Source: Prostheceraeus crozeri
Lineage: Eukaryota > Platyhelminthes > Polycladida > Euryleptidae
DNA length: 64,000 nt
Reading direction: 5' to 3'
Assembly (NCBI GenBank): GCA_907163375.1
Contig: CAJQUW010007285.1
Coordinates: 310,001-374,000 of the forward strand
Shown in pieces: positions 44,201 to 56,221 of the stretch; the first letter of the stretch is position 1; the number at the start of each line of letters is the position of its first letter. Below the pieces are notes generated by a model. That model was given only the letters and a program-made list of their open reading frames with translations. It was not told the DNA's origin and made no database searches. Position numbers and translations under genes: made by a program.

Positions 44201-47200
44201 AAATCATTCTTCTTGTGCGTGTCTATGAATCAAATCATTCTTCTTGTGCGTGTCTATGAATCAAATCATTCTTCTTGTTCATGTCTATGAATCAAATCAT
44301 TCTTCTTGTGCATGTCTATGAATCAAATCATTCTTCTTGTGCATGTCTATGAATCAAATCATTCTTCTTGTGCATGTCTATGAATCAAATCATTCTTCTT
44401 GTGCGTGTCTATGAATCAAATCATTCTTCTTGTGCGTGTCTATGAATCAAATCATTCTTCTTGTGCATGTCTATGAATCAAATCATTCTTCCTGTGCGTG
44501 TCTATGAATCAAATCATTCTTCTTGTGCGTGTCTATGAATCAAATCATTCTTCTTGTGCGTGTCTATGAATCAAATCATTCTTCTTGTGCGTGTCTATGA
44601 ATCAAATCATTCTTCTTGTGCTTCTCTATGAATCAAATCATTCTTCTTGTGCATGTTTATGAATCAAATCATTCTTCTTGTGCGTGTCTATGAATCAAAT
44701 CATTCTTCTTGTGAGTGTCTATGAATCAAATTATTCTTCTTGTGCGTGTCTATGAATCAAATCATTCTTCTTGTGCATGTTTATGAATCGAATCATTCTT
44801 CTTGTGCATGTCTATGAATCAAATCATTCTTCTTGTGCTTGTCTATGAATCAAATCATTCTTCTTGTGCATGTCTATGAATCAAATCATTCTTCTTCTGC
44901 ATGTCTATGAATCAAATCATTCTTCTTGTGCGTGTCTATGAATCAAATCATTCTTCTTGTGCGTGTCTATGAATCAAATCATTCTTCCTGTGCGTGTCTA
45001 TGAATCAAATCATTCTTCTTGTGCGTGTCTATGAATCAAATCATTCTTCTTGTGCTTCTCTATGAATCAAATCATTCTTCTTGTGCATGTTTATGAATCA
45101 AATCATTCTTCTTGTGCATGTCTATGAATCAAATCATTCTTCTTGTGCGTGTCTATGAATCAAATCATTCTTCTTGTGCGTGTCTATGAATCAAATCATT
45201 CTTCTTGTGCTTGTCTATGAATCAAGTTCTTCTTCTTGTTCATGTCTATGAATCAAATCATTCTTCTTGTGCGTGTCTATGAATCAAATCATTCTTCTTG
45301 TGCGTGTCTATGAATCAAATCATTCTTCTTGTTCATGTCTATGAATCAAATCATTCTTCTTGTGCGTGTCTATGAATCAAATCATTCTTCTTGTGCATGT
45401 CTATGAATCAAATCATTCTTCTTGTGCGTGTCTATGAATCAAATCATTCTTCTTGTGCGTGTCTATGAATCAAATCATTCTTCTTGTTCATGTCTATGAA
45501 TCAAATCATTCTTCTTGTGCATGTCAATGAATCAAATCATTCTTCTTGTGCATGTCTATGAATCAAATCATTCTTCTTGTGCATGTCTATGAATCAAATC
45601 ATTCTTCTTGTGCATGTCTATGAATCAAATTCTTCTTCTTGTGCATGTCTATGAATCAAATCATTCTTCTTGTGCATGTCTATGAATAAAAATCATTCTT
45701 CCGTTGCGTGTCTATGAATCAAATCATTCTTCTTGTGAGTGTCTATGAATCAAATCATTCTTCTTGTTTGTGTCTATGAATCAAATCATTCTTCTTGTGC
45801 GTGTCTATGAATCAAATCATTCTTCTTGTGCATGTCTATGAATCAAATCATTCTTCCTGTGCGTGTCTATGAATCAAATCATTCTTCTTGTGCTTGTCTA
45901 TGAATCAAATCATTCTTCTTGTGCGTGTCTATGAATCAAATCATTCTTCTTGTGCGTGTCTATGAATCAAATCATTCTTCTTGTGCATGTCTATGAATCA
46001 AATCATTCTTCTTGTGCGTGTCTATGAATCAAATCATTCTTCTTGTGCGTGTCTATGAATCAAATCATTCTTCTTGTGCTTGTCTATGAATCAAATCATT
46101 CTTCTTGTGCGTGTCTATAAATCAAATCATTCTTCTTGTGCATGTCTATGAATCAAATCATTCTTCTTGTGCGTGTCTATGAATCAAATCATTCTTCTTG
46201 TGCGTGTCTATGAATCAAATCATTCTTCTTGTGAGTGTCTATGAATCAAATCATTCTTCTTGTGCGTGTCTATGAATCAAATCATTCTTCTTGTGCGAGT
46301 CTATCAATCAAATCATTCTTCTTGTGCATGTCTATGAATCAAATCATTCTTCTTGTGCATGTCTATGAATCAAATCATTCTTCTTGTGCGTGTCTATGAA
46401 TCAAATCATTCTTCTTGTGCATGTCTATGAATCAAATCATTCTTCTTGTGCGTGTCTATGAATCAAATCATTCTTCTTGTGCATGTCTATGAATCAAATC
46501 ATTCTTCTTGTGCGTGTCTATGAATCAAATCATTCTTCTTGTGCATGTCTATGAATCAAATCATTCTTCTTGTGCTTGTCTATGAATCAAATCATTCTTC
46601 TTGTGAGTGTCTATGAATCAAATCATTCTTCCTGTGCGTGTCCATGAATCAAATCATTCTTCTTGTGCGTGTCTATGAATCAAATCATTCTTCCTGTGCG
46701 TGTCTATGAATCAAATCATTCTTCCTGTGCGTGTCTATGAATCAAATCATTCTTCTTGTGCGTGTCTATGAATCAAATCATTCTTCTTGTGCATGTCTAT
46801 GAATCAAATCATTCTTCTTGTGCGTGTCTATGAATCAAATCATTCTTCTTGTGCGTGTCTATGAATCAAATCATTCTTCCTGTGCGTGTCTATGAATCAA
46901 ATCATTCTTCCTGTGCGTGTCTATGAATCAAATCATTCTTCTTGTGCGTGTCTATGAATCAAATCATTCTTCTTGTGCATGTCTATGAATCAAATCATTC
47001 TTCTTGTGCGTGTCTATGAATCAAATCATTCTTCTTGTGCGTGTCTATGAATCAAATCATTCTTCTTGTGCGTGTCTATGAATCAAATCATTCTTCCTGT
47101 GAGTGTCTATGAATCAAATCATTCTTCTTGTGCGTGTTTATGAATCAAATCATTCTTCCTGTGCGTGTCTATGAATCAAATCATTCTTCTTGTGCGTGTC

Positions 47201-50200
47201 TATGAATCAAATCATTCTTCCTGTGCGTGTCTATGAATCAAATCATTCTTCTTGTGCGTGTCTATGAATCAAATCATTCTTCCTGTGCGTGTCTATGAAT
47301 CAAATCATTCTTCTTGTGCGTGTCTATGAATCAAATCATTCTTCTTGTGCTTCTCTATGAATCAAATCATTCTTCTTGTGCATGTTTATGAATCAAATCA
47401 TTCTTCTTGTGCGTGTCTATGAATCAAATCATTCTTCTTGTGCTTCTCTATGAATCAAATCATTCTTCTTGTGCGTGTCTATGAATCAAATCATTCTTCT
47501 TGTGCGTGTCTATGAATCAAATCATTCTTCCTGTGCGTGTCTATGAATCAAATCATTCTTCTTGTGCGTGTCTATGAATCAAATCATTCTTCTTGTGCAT
47601 GTCTATGAATCAAATCATTCTTCTTGTGCGTGTCTATGAATCAAATCATTCTTCTTGTGCGTGTCTATGAATCAAATCATTCTTCTTGTGCATGTCTATG
47701 AATCAAATCATTCTTCCTGTGCGTGTCTATGAATCAAATCATTCTTCTTGTGCGTGTCTATGAATCAAATCATTCTTCTTGTGCGTGTCTATGAATCAAA
47801 TCATTCTTCTTGTGCGTGTCTATGAATCAAATCATTCTTCTTGTGCTTCTCTATGAATCAAATCATTCTTCTTGTGCGTGTCTATGAATCAAATCATTCT
47901 TCTTGTGCATGTCTATGAATCAAATCATTCTTCTTGTGCTTGTCTATGAATCAAATCATTCTTCTTGTGCGTGTCTATGAATCAAATCATTCTTCTTGTG
48001 AGTGTCTATGAATCAAATCATTCTTCTTGTGCGTGTCTATGAATCAAATCATTCTTCTTGTGCATGTTTATGAATCAAATCATTCTTCTTGTGCATGTCT
48101 ATGAATCAAATCATTCTTCTTGTGCTTGTCTATGAATCAAATCATTCTTCTTGTGCATGTCTATGAATCAAATCATTCTTCTTGTGCATGTCTATGAATC
48201 AAATCATTCTTCTTGTGCGTGTCTATGAATCAAATCATTCTTCTTGTGAGTGTCTATGAATCAAATCATTCTTCTTGTGCGTGTTTATGAATCAAATCAT
48301 TCTTCCTGTGCGTGTCTATGAATCAAATCATTCTTCTTGTGCGTGTCTATGAATCAAATCATTCTTCCTGTGCGTGTCTATGAATCAAATCATTCTTCTT
48401 GTGCGTGTCTATGAATCAAATCATTCTTCCTGTGCGTGTCTATGAATCAAATCATTCTTCTTGTGCGTGTCTATGAATCAAATCATTCTTCTTGTGCTTC
48501 TCTATGAATCAAATCATTCTTCTTGTGCATGTTTATGAATCAAATCATTCTTCTTGTGCGTGTCTATGAATCAAATCATTCTTCTTGTGCTTCTCTATGA
48601 ATCAAATCATTCTTCTTGTGCGTGTCTATGAATCAAATCATTCTTCTTGTGCGTGTCTATGAATCAAATCATTCTTCCTGTGCGTGTCTATGAATCAAAT
48701 CATTCTTCTTGTGCGTGTCTATGAATCAAATCATTCTTCTTGTGCATGTCTATGAATCAAATCATTCTTCTTGTGCGTGTCTATGAATCAAATCATTCTT
48801 CTTGTGCGTGTCTATGAATCAAATCATTCTTCTTGTGCATGTCTATGAATCAAATCATTCTTCCTGTGCGTGTCTATGAATCAAATCATTCTTCTTGTGC
48901 GTGTCTATGAATCAAATCATTCTTCTTGTGCGTGTCTATGAATCAAATCATTCTTCTTGTGCGTGTCTATGAATCAAATCATTCTTCTTGTGCTTCTCTA
49001 TGAATCAAATCATTCTTCTTGTGCGTGTCTATGAATCAAATCATTCTTCTTGTGCATGTCTATGAATCAAATCATTCTTCTTGTGCTTGTCTATGAATCA
49101 AATCATTCTTCTTGTGCGTGTCTATGAATCAAATCATTCTTCTTGTGAGTGTCTATGAATCAAATCATTCTTCTTGTGCGTGTCTATGAATCAAATCATT
49201 CTTCTTGTGCATGTTTATGAATCAAATCATTCTTCTTGTGCATGTCTATGAATCAAATCATTCTTCTTGTGCTTGTCTATGAATCAAATCATTCTTCTTG
49301 TGCATGTCTATGAATCAAATCATTCTTCTTGTGCATGTCTATGAATCAAATCATTCTTCTTGTGCGTGTCTATGAATCAAATCATTCTTCTTGTGCGTGT
49401 CTATGAATCAAATCATTCTTCCTGTGCGTGTCTATGAAACAAATCATTCTTCTTGTGCGTGTCTATGAATCAAATCATTCTTCTTGTGCTTCTCTATGAA
49501 TCAAATCATTCTTCTTGTGCATGTTTATGAATCAAATCATTCTTCTTGTGCATGTCTATGAATCAAATCATTCTTCTTGTGCGTGTCTATGAATCAAATC
49601 ATTCTTCTTGTGCGTGTCTATGAATCAAATCATTCTTCTTGTGCGTGTCTATGAATCAAATCATTCTTCTTGTGCATGTCTATGAATCAAATCATTCTTC
49701 TTGTGCTTGTCTATGAATCAAGTTCTTCTTCTTGTTCATGTCTATGAATCAAATCATTCTTCTTGGGCGTGTCTATGAATCAAATCATTCTTCTTGTGCA
49801 TGTCTATGAATCAAATCATTCTTCTTGTTCGTGTCTGTGAATCAAATCATTCTTCTTGTGCATGTCTATGAATCAAATCATTCTTCCTGTGCATGTCTAT
49901 CAATCAAATCATTCTTCTTGTGCATGTCTATGAATCAAATCATTCTTCTTGTGCGTGTCTATGAATCAAATCATTCTTCTTGTGCGTGTCTATGAATCAA
50001 ATCATTCTTCTTGTTCATGTCTATGAATCAAATCATTCTTCTTGTGCATGTCTATGAATCAAATCATTCTTCTTGTGCATGTCTATGAATCAAATCATTC
50101 TTCTTGTGCATGTCTATGAATCAAATCATTCTTCTTGTGCGTGTCTATGAATCAAATCATTCTTCTTGTGCGTGTCTATGAATCAAATCATTCTTCTTGT

Positions 50201-52012
50201 GCATGTCTATGAATCAAATCATTCTTCCTGTGCGTGTCTATGAATCAAATCATTCTTCTTGTGCGTGTCTATGAATCAAATCATTCTTCTTGTGCGTGTC
50301 TATGAATCAAATCATTCTTCTTGTGCGTGTCTATGAATCAAATCATTCTTCTTGTGCTTCTCTATGAATCAAATCATTCTTCTTGTGCATGTTTATGAAT
50401 CAAATCATTCTTCTTGTGCATGTCTATGAATCAAATCATTCTTCTTGTGCTTGTCTATGAATCAAATCATTCTTCTTGTGCGTGTCTATGAATCAAATCA
50501 TTCTTCTTGTGAGTGTCTATGAATCAAATTATTCTTCTTGTGCGTGTCTATGAATCAAATCATTCTTCTTGTGCATGTTTATGAATCGAATCATTCTTCT
50601 TGTGCATGTCTATGAATCAAATCATTCTTCTTGTGCTTGTCTATGAATCAAATCATTCTTCTTGTGCATGTCTATGAATCAAATCATTCTTCTTCTGCAT
50701 GTCTATGAATCAAATCATTCTTCTTGTGCGTGTCTATGAATCAAATCATTCTTCTTGTGCGTGTCTATGAATCAAATCATTCTTCCTGTGCGTGTCTATG
50801 AATCAAATCATTCTTCTTGTGCGTGTCTATGAATCAAATCATTCTTCTTGTGCTTCTCTATGAATCAAATCATTCTTCTTGTGCATGTTTATGAATCAAA
50901 TCATTCTTCTTGTGCATGTCTATGAATCAAATCATTCTTCTTGTGCGTGTCTATGAATCAAATCATTCTTCTTGTGCGTGTCTATGAATCAAATCATTCT
51001 TCTTGTGCTTGTCTATGAATCAAGTTCTTCTTCTTGTTCATGTCTATGAATCAAATCATTCTTCTTGTGCGTGTCTATGAATCAAATCATTCTTCTTGTG
51101 CGTGTCTATGAATCAAATCATTCTTCTTGTTCATGTCTATGAATCAAATCATTCTTCTTGTGCGTGTCTATGAATCAAATCATTCTTCTTGTGCATGTCT
51201 ATGAATCAAATCATTCTTCTTGTGCGTGTCTATGAATCAAATCATTCTTCTTGTGCGTGTCTATGAATCAAATCATTCTTCTTGTTCATGTCTATGAATC
51301 AAATCATTCTTCTTGTGCATGTCAATGAATCAAATCATTCTTCTTGTGCATGTCTATGAATCAAATCATTCTTCTTGTGCATGTCTATGAATCAAATCAT
51401 TCTTCTTGTGCATGTCTATGAATCAAATTCTTCTTCTTGTGCATGTCTATGAATCAAATCATTCTTCTTGTGCATGTCTATGAATAAAAATCATTCTTCC
51501 GTTGCGTGTCTATGAATCAAATCATTCTTCTTGTGAGTGTCTATGAATCAAATCATTCTTCTTGTTTGTGTCTATGAATCAAATCATTCTTCTTGTGCGT
51601 GTCTATGAATCAAATCATTCTTCTTGTGCATGTCTATGAATCAAATCATTCTTCTTGTGCATGTCTATGAATCAAATCATTCTTCTTGTGCATGTCTATG
51701 AATCAAATCATTCTTCTTGTGCATGTCTATGAATCAAATCATTCTTCTTGTGCATGTCTATGAATCAAATCATTCTTCTTGTGCGTGTCTATGAATCAAA
51801 TCATTCTTCTTGTTCATGTCTATGAATCAAATCATTCTTGTTGTGCGTGTCTATGAATCAAATCATTCTTCCTGTGCGTGTCTATGAATCAAATCATTCT
51901 TCTTGTGCGTGTCTATGAATCAAATCATTCTTCTTGTGCGTGTCTATGAATCAAATCATTCTTCTTGTGCGTGTCTATGAATCGAATCATTCTTCTTGTG
52001 CGTGTCTATGAA
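41296..52012. repeat. 31-bp minisatellite, 10.7 kb, about 345 units
   Basis: The unit contains TCTATGAATCAAATCATTC followed by TTCTTGTGCG-type ends. Most variation is at two places (GCG/GCA/GAG/GCT before TGTC; TTCTT versus TTCCT). Register is almost perfectly 31 bases. Rare variant units recur at long, regular distances, showing that blocks of tens to nearly 190 units were duplicated. No spacers of unique sequence occur. Non-coding: stop codons appear in each frame because 31 is not a multiple of three. Confidence 0.98.
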
Positions 52013-52449
52013 CAAGGACAACTAGAATAGATATAATCTTACTTCTATGCATGTGTTGAAAAGTTGATATTACCATATCCCTCAGAGCGCATGAGCACTG
52101 CTTTTTAGTCCCTGGTCAACTTTTCGGTAAAATACTTTGCAGTTCGTCAGCTTTTGTGCTGTAAAGTGTATTTTCGTCATGACTGTATTTTCTCTATGTA
52201 TTATTTTGATTGTAATTACGTTGGAATCGTGCTGAAAAGTTGACTTTTTAATCTTCGTGAAAATAATTAATTTTTTTTTGCTGGCATTGCAGATAGAATA
52301 GATATTTATAGCAACATGGACATTAAAATGTCCAGGTGAAGAAAAGTCAACTTTTCAAACAGCAATGCAAATAGATATTTCTCCATAAACGGGAAAGTTG
52401 TGCATGAATAGAAAAGTCGCAGTTTTCCTACGTCTGCAAGATAGGAAAT
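52013..52449. other. Right spacer with GTCAACTTTTC motifs
   Basis: AAAAGTTGA/TCAACTTTT occurs about six times on both strands (near 52060, 52108, 52232 and 52348). Together with ATAGATATTTCTC-like elements this looks like a subterminal binding zone. No coding. Confidence 0.5.
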
Positions 52450-55150
52450 AGCTATTTTCTTGAGAGAGGCATGGACTCCTAGATATATTATAGATATTAT
52501 AGATAGATAGATTAGAGTCCATGAGAGAGGAAATATCAGCTTTTCCTCCCGCAGCTATGGTGTACAGCCCGAGTGCAGCGAGGGACGGACAGATAGCTAA
52601 GGGAGGAAACGTTTATTTCTTCTCGAAAGAATGTAGCTTTTCATTTGGTTAAGTTCAGATGTCTATTGTTCATTTTGAAATTGATGGTTGTATCGCGAAA
52701 TCTATGAATGAACTTATCCAAGGACTGTATCGATATCTTGGTAGTCTCTGGCTAATCATAGCTTGTTTATAGACTTATGATTTTATTGCACAGGAGCTTA
52801 CACAAGAACAGTTAACTGCGTGACTTATGTGATCTAGTGTGATGATATTTTGGAAGCTGATATTCGAAAGCATGCAAAGATTATGAAAATTGTTCAAATG
52901 TATTGAACAGGGAAACCCTTTAAGGTAAAATGAATACTCTAAGATTTCATGGCCTCTGATTTCAAGGTGGAGCAATGCATGTTCTGTAAATCGACACATT
53001 ACAAGTTGCATATGAGTCTGATTATATATCTTGATAGATTATAGGAGCGATATTTCAAAATGATGAGCGCGTAAAGAACGCTTTAAAGGATTTCCTTCTT
53101 TGTCATCCTGTCGCTGCAGTATTTTGTAAATTCAGTATTGCTTTTGTGTACATGATCTTCGGACTAGGGGCAACAATCCAGATCACAAGTTGGCTTGGTA
53201 AATATAAATGCCAATCCGAAGAGAAGAAAACCAGCTCATGCAATTTGCATTTTGCCTCAACTAAGTTCCCCCGGCGTGTGCCATAATTTTCATGCAATTT
53301 CCATTGTAGGACATTCTATGGTATTGTTAATTTCTATGTGACGTATCAAAATCTCGTACTTTATTACTACGGAGTGTCGGATTTCTATGACTTCTACATA
53401 TCGCTTCATAAAAATTGAAATGTGTAATCGCAAAATAGAAATCCGACATTTTGCTTTGTTCGGTTAGTGACATTACAATATGAACAATAGCGGCTTGTAG
53501 ATGGTCATTTCAGCAGATCATTTAGGCACCGATCTACGTCAATGTTGCTAGATCTTAAGAAGAATCAAATTACTATAGGTTTGACCCGTCAAGAACGAGC
53601 TTTGTCACTTCAATACTGATAGTGCTATTTCAAAATTCGTCAGTTTAAAAGAGTTCGCGTCATTGCCGCTTCAAGTGCTGCTCTTTACCAGTTCAACTGC
53701 AGCATTATCGTTTCAAATGCAAAATGCAACAATGAAAGTAGCAAAGACGCATCTTTTTCCTTATTCTTTCAACTTTTTGAGCCACAGTCATTCAAATTGC
53801 TGAACTGAAACAATACGTGTACATAAAAAATCTGCGTCATTCTATTTTTTCCAAATGATTGGTCTTTTTCGTATAAATGCGAGTCCTTCGAATGTACCGT
53901 ATATTCCACCTGGTCAGTGGTGGAATGAAATCGACTACTTAACCGATTGGTTGGATTTATTTAATAGGACCTATAGAACGAATACAGCACGCCTTTGTCA
54001 GTTACGCTCGTGTAGATAAGGATTAAACTGAAAAGATGTTGAAGTGAATGACTCGTGTGCATCCTCAAGGCTAAACAGATTAAAGCGTTGGACTTAGATG
54101 ATTGACTAATCGTCAGATTTATCTGTCAACGGATTTGTAAAACTAATTGTCTGTTCCTCTGTGTGTTTACAAACTTGCAATAAATACAGATGGAGATAAG
54201 TAGCTATATTCAATATTATTCAATATTAGCTAATCGTTTTTTGTCTTAAAATCAGTATTCAATGAAGTCCAAACCAATAAATTCTAGAAAGAAATGAAAG
54301 CATATCGATCATGAGATCCATCGACAAATTTACAATGACTTCTAGCCAAGTAAGAATTCATGCCAAGACTTCTTGATCGCTATCAGGAAAATGCACATTT
54401 CGATGATACCTGCTCAATCCCTTACTTGTTAGTTGCTATTGTGCCTCTTTTACGTTCTTTCCCTCAATGCTGCGTTATTTAATTAAGTTAGTTAAGCTTT
54501 TCGTTTTAATCCAATCTCAAAAAATTGAAAATTACAATGAATTGCTTAAACTCATTGCTCTGTTCAATTAAAAAGCTTATGAGAAATTTACACTGATCTC
54601 ATTGAAGATCTTGTAAGCTTTGGTAGGATGTAGGATATTATGATTAAATTTTGGCATTTGAATTCTGCAACAGAAAGCGGTTACTTTTAACCCAGTCAAT
54701 TCATGATCTGTGACAAAGCGAGAACATCTTCAGTTAAAAAACTGACAGTTGACTATGATAGATGTAGATTTCTGTCTGAATGGCACTCTTTCATTCATAG
54801 AAACAGTTTTGTTACATGGCGGGCAGTTTTGAGTTAAATCTTAATTTTTTTACTTTTTCTGATTTACTTGGAAGCTGAGATACTCACCTGCTATCTCGCA
54901 CGCATCTCGCACGTTTGCAAGCACAGCCATCATTTATCGGCATGATATATTTTAAGCCTAGCTACAATAATTTCACTTGAAACGGCAATGTCGCACTCGA
55001 TTTGGAAGTTTTAAGTCTGCAGCTGCAGATCGCCGCTGATTAAGATGAATTTACGTTAGATTTTGTTTTCATTACACTGTTGATATGGCAATTTGCACTT
55101 GAAACGGGAGTGCTTCACCTCATTTCGGCAACTGCTGTTGCCAAATGCTG
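52450..55150. repeat. Right arm of large inverted repeat
   Basis: Reverse complement of 37490-41035 with about 10-20 percent divergence by eye. It lacks the left arm's Penelope-like and hAT insertions. It has a 53-bp mini-insertion (52470-52522) and a segment of about 800 bases (about 52830-53620) that has no match on the left. Confidence 0.85.
52462..52530. mobile_element. 53-bp foldback insertion with 8-bp TSD
   Basis: CATGGACTC at 52470 and GAGTCCAT ending at 52522 are inverted termini of a tiny AT-rich insert. GAGAGAGG flanks it on both sides (52462-52469 and 52523-52530). The left arm has the empty site (single CCTCTCTC at about 41003-41010). The CATG-type end with 8-bp target resembles the P superfamily, by inference. 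Confidence 0.82.
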
Positions 55151-55384
55151 TTGTTGGCGATGAACTTGAAGCGCTAATGTTGCTAACGATCATGTCATTC
55201 TGCAGTTGGAATGTCTATACTTAATATGAAACGGATGATTAGCTTCTGATCAGTCAAACCTATAAAACATTTGAAACAGTTGTAGATTCCTGCCGCAACG
55301 CGATCTATTACTTGCAAGTTTTTTTGATCATAATGCTTTTATGTATAAAGCATTTTGACTGCAAAATCGCGTGAAGTTCGAAAA

Positions 55385-55592
55385 CACACATGGGGCGCAT
55401 CGAACCACTTCGGAAAAAATTTGAAATTCAATTTGTGAGGAGATGAAATGTCACAGAAACTTCCAAAAACTCAGAGATTACTTAGCATGCCCTCAACTTT
55501 TCATCCGAGTCTGATTTTGGTTCATTTGATTATTTTAAAACTGTTAAGAAAAGTTCAAAAACAGGTTCAATGTACCCCACCCTCCCATAGGC
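55385..55592. mobile_element. MITE F, copy 2
   Basis: Ends ATGGGGCGCATCGAACCAC and GGTTCAATGTACCCCACC. The interior matches copy 1 at 25826-26030. More diverged at the left end. Non-coding; the 69-codon frame over it is spurious. Confidence 0.8.
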
Positions 55593-55986
55593 TGATAAAC
55601 TGCCGTCATCTTCCTATTGTCTTTCTTGAGAAGTCTCCATCGTTGAGGTGCCGTTGACGTCAGTTCTAGCTTTTTTATCATCATAGATTGTCGGATTTCT
55701 TTATCACTGACTTTCATGGGAATTACTTCAAAGGGGATTGGAGTCTTGTTTTCTTTTGTGAATAAATGTAGTCATCTTCTAAATCGCTGAAAGAAAAGTA
55801 CCATTCATGAAAGGTCACAGTCCAATATTATTTGCAGATTCTATTTTCATAGAAACACTACAAATGGCTATACAAGGCACTAGCTATAGATTCAGAAGAT
55901 AAGCTTGTCCTCATAGAGTAGGGATATATTGCTAGAGTGTCGACTCAAAAAGTATCTGTATACAGTGCATAGAGTAGATATATTAG

Positions 55987-56178
55987 TATTGTGTCCCACC
56001 TGTTCACCATCAGGAACGCCTGACTCGTTAGTTGTGAAAGTGATTTAATTAGATTGCATCAAATACGGTAAGTAAAAGAACACAAATCACTTGAACATGA
56101 AATCATGTGTCTCTACAGTACGAGTATAGTGGATGACTAGAATAATAGAATAATAACAATGACATCAATGACATCACA
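55987..56178 (-). repeat. 3' LTR (192 bp)
   Basis: Plus strand TATTGTGTCCCACC to GACATCACA. The minus-strand purine-rich tract TAGGGGATG abuts it at 56179-56187. Confidence 0.9.
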
Positions 56179-56221
56179 CATCCCCTACCAAATTATATAA
56201 TTATGTATATGCATATAGCAA

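Noticed and set aside
41296-52012. CRISPR-like look of the 31-bp array
   Set aside because: Units are directly contiguous with no unique spacers, and the context is a eukaryotic repeat region.
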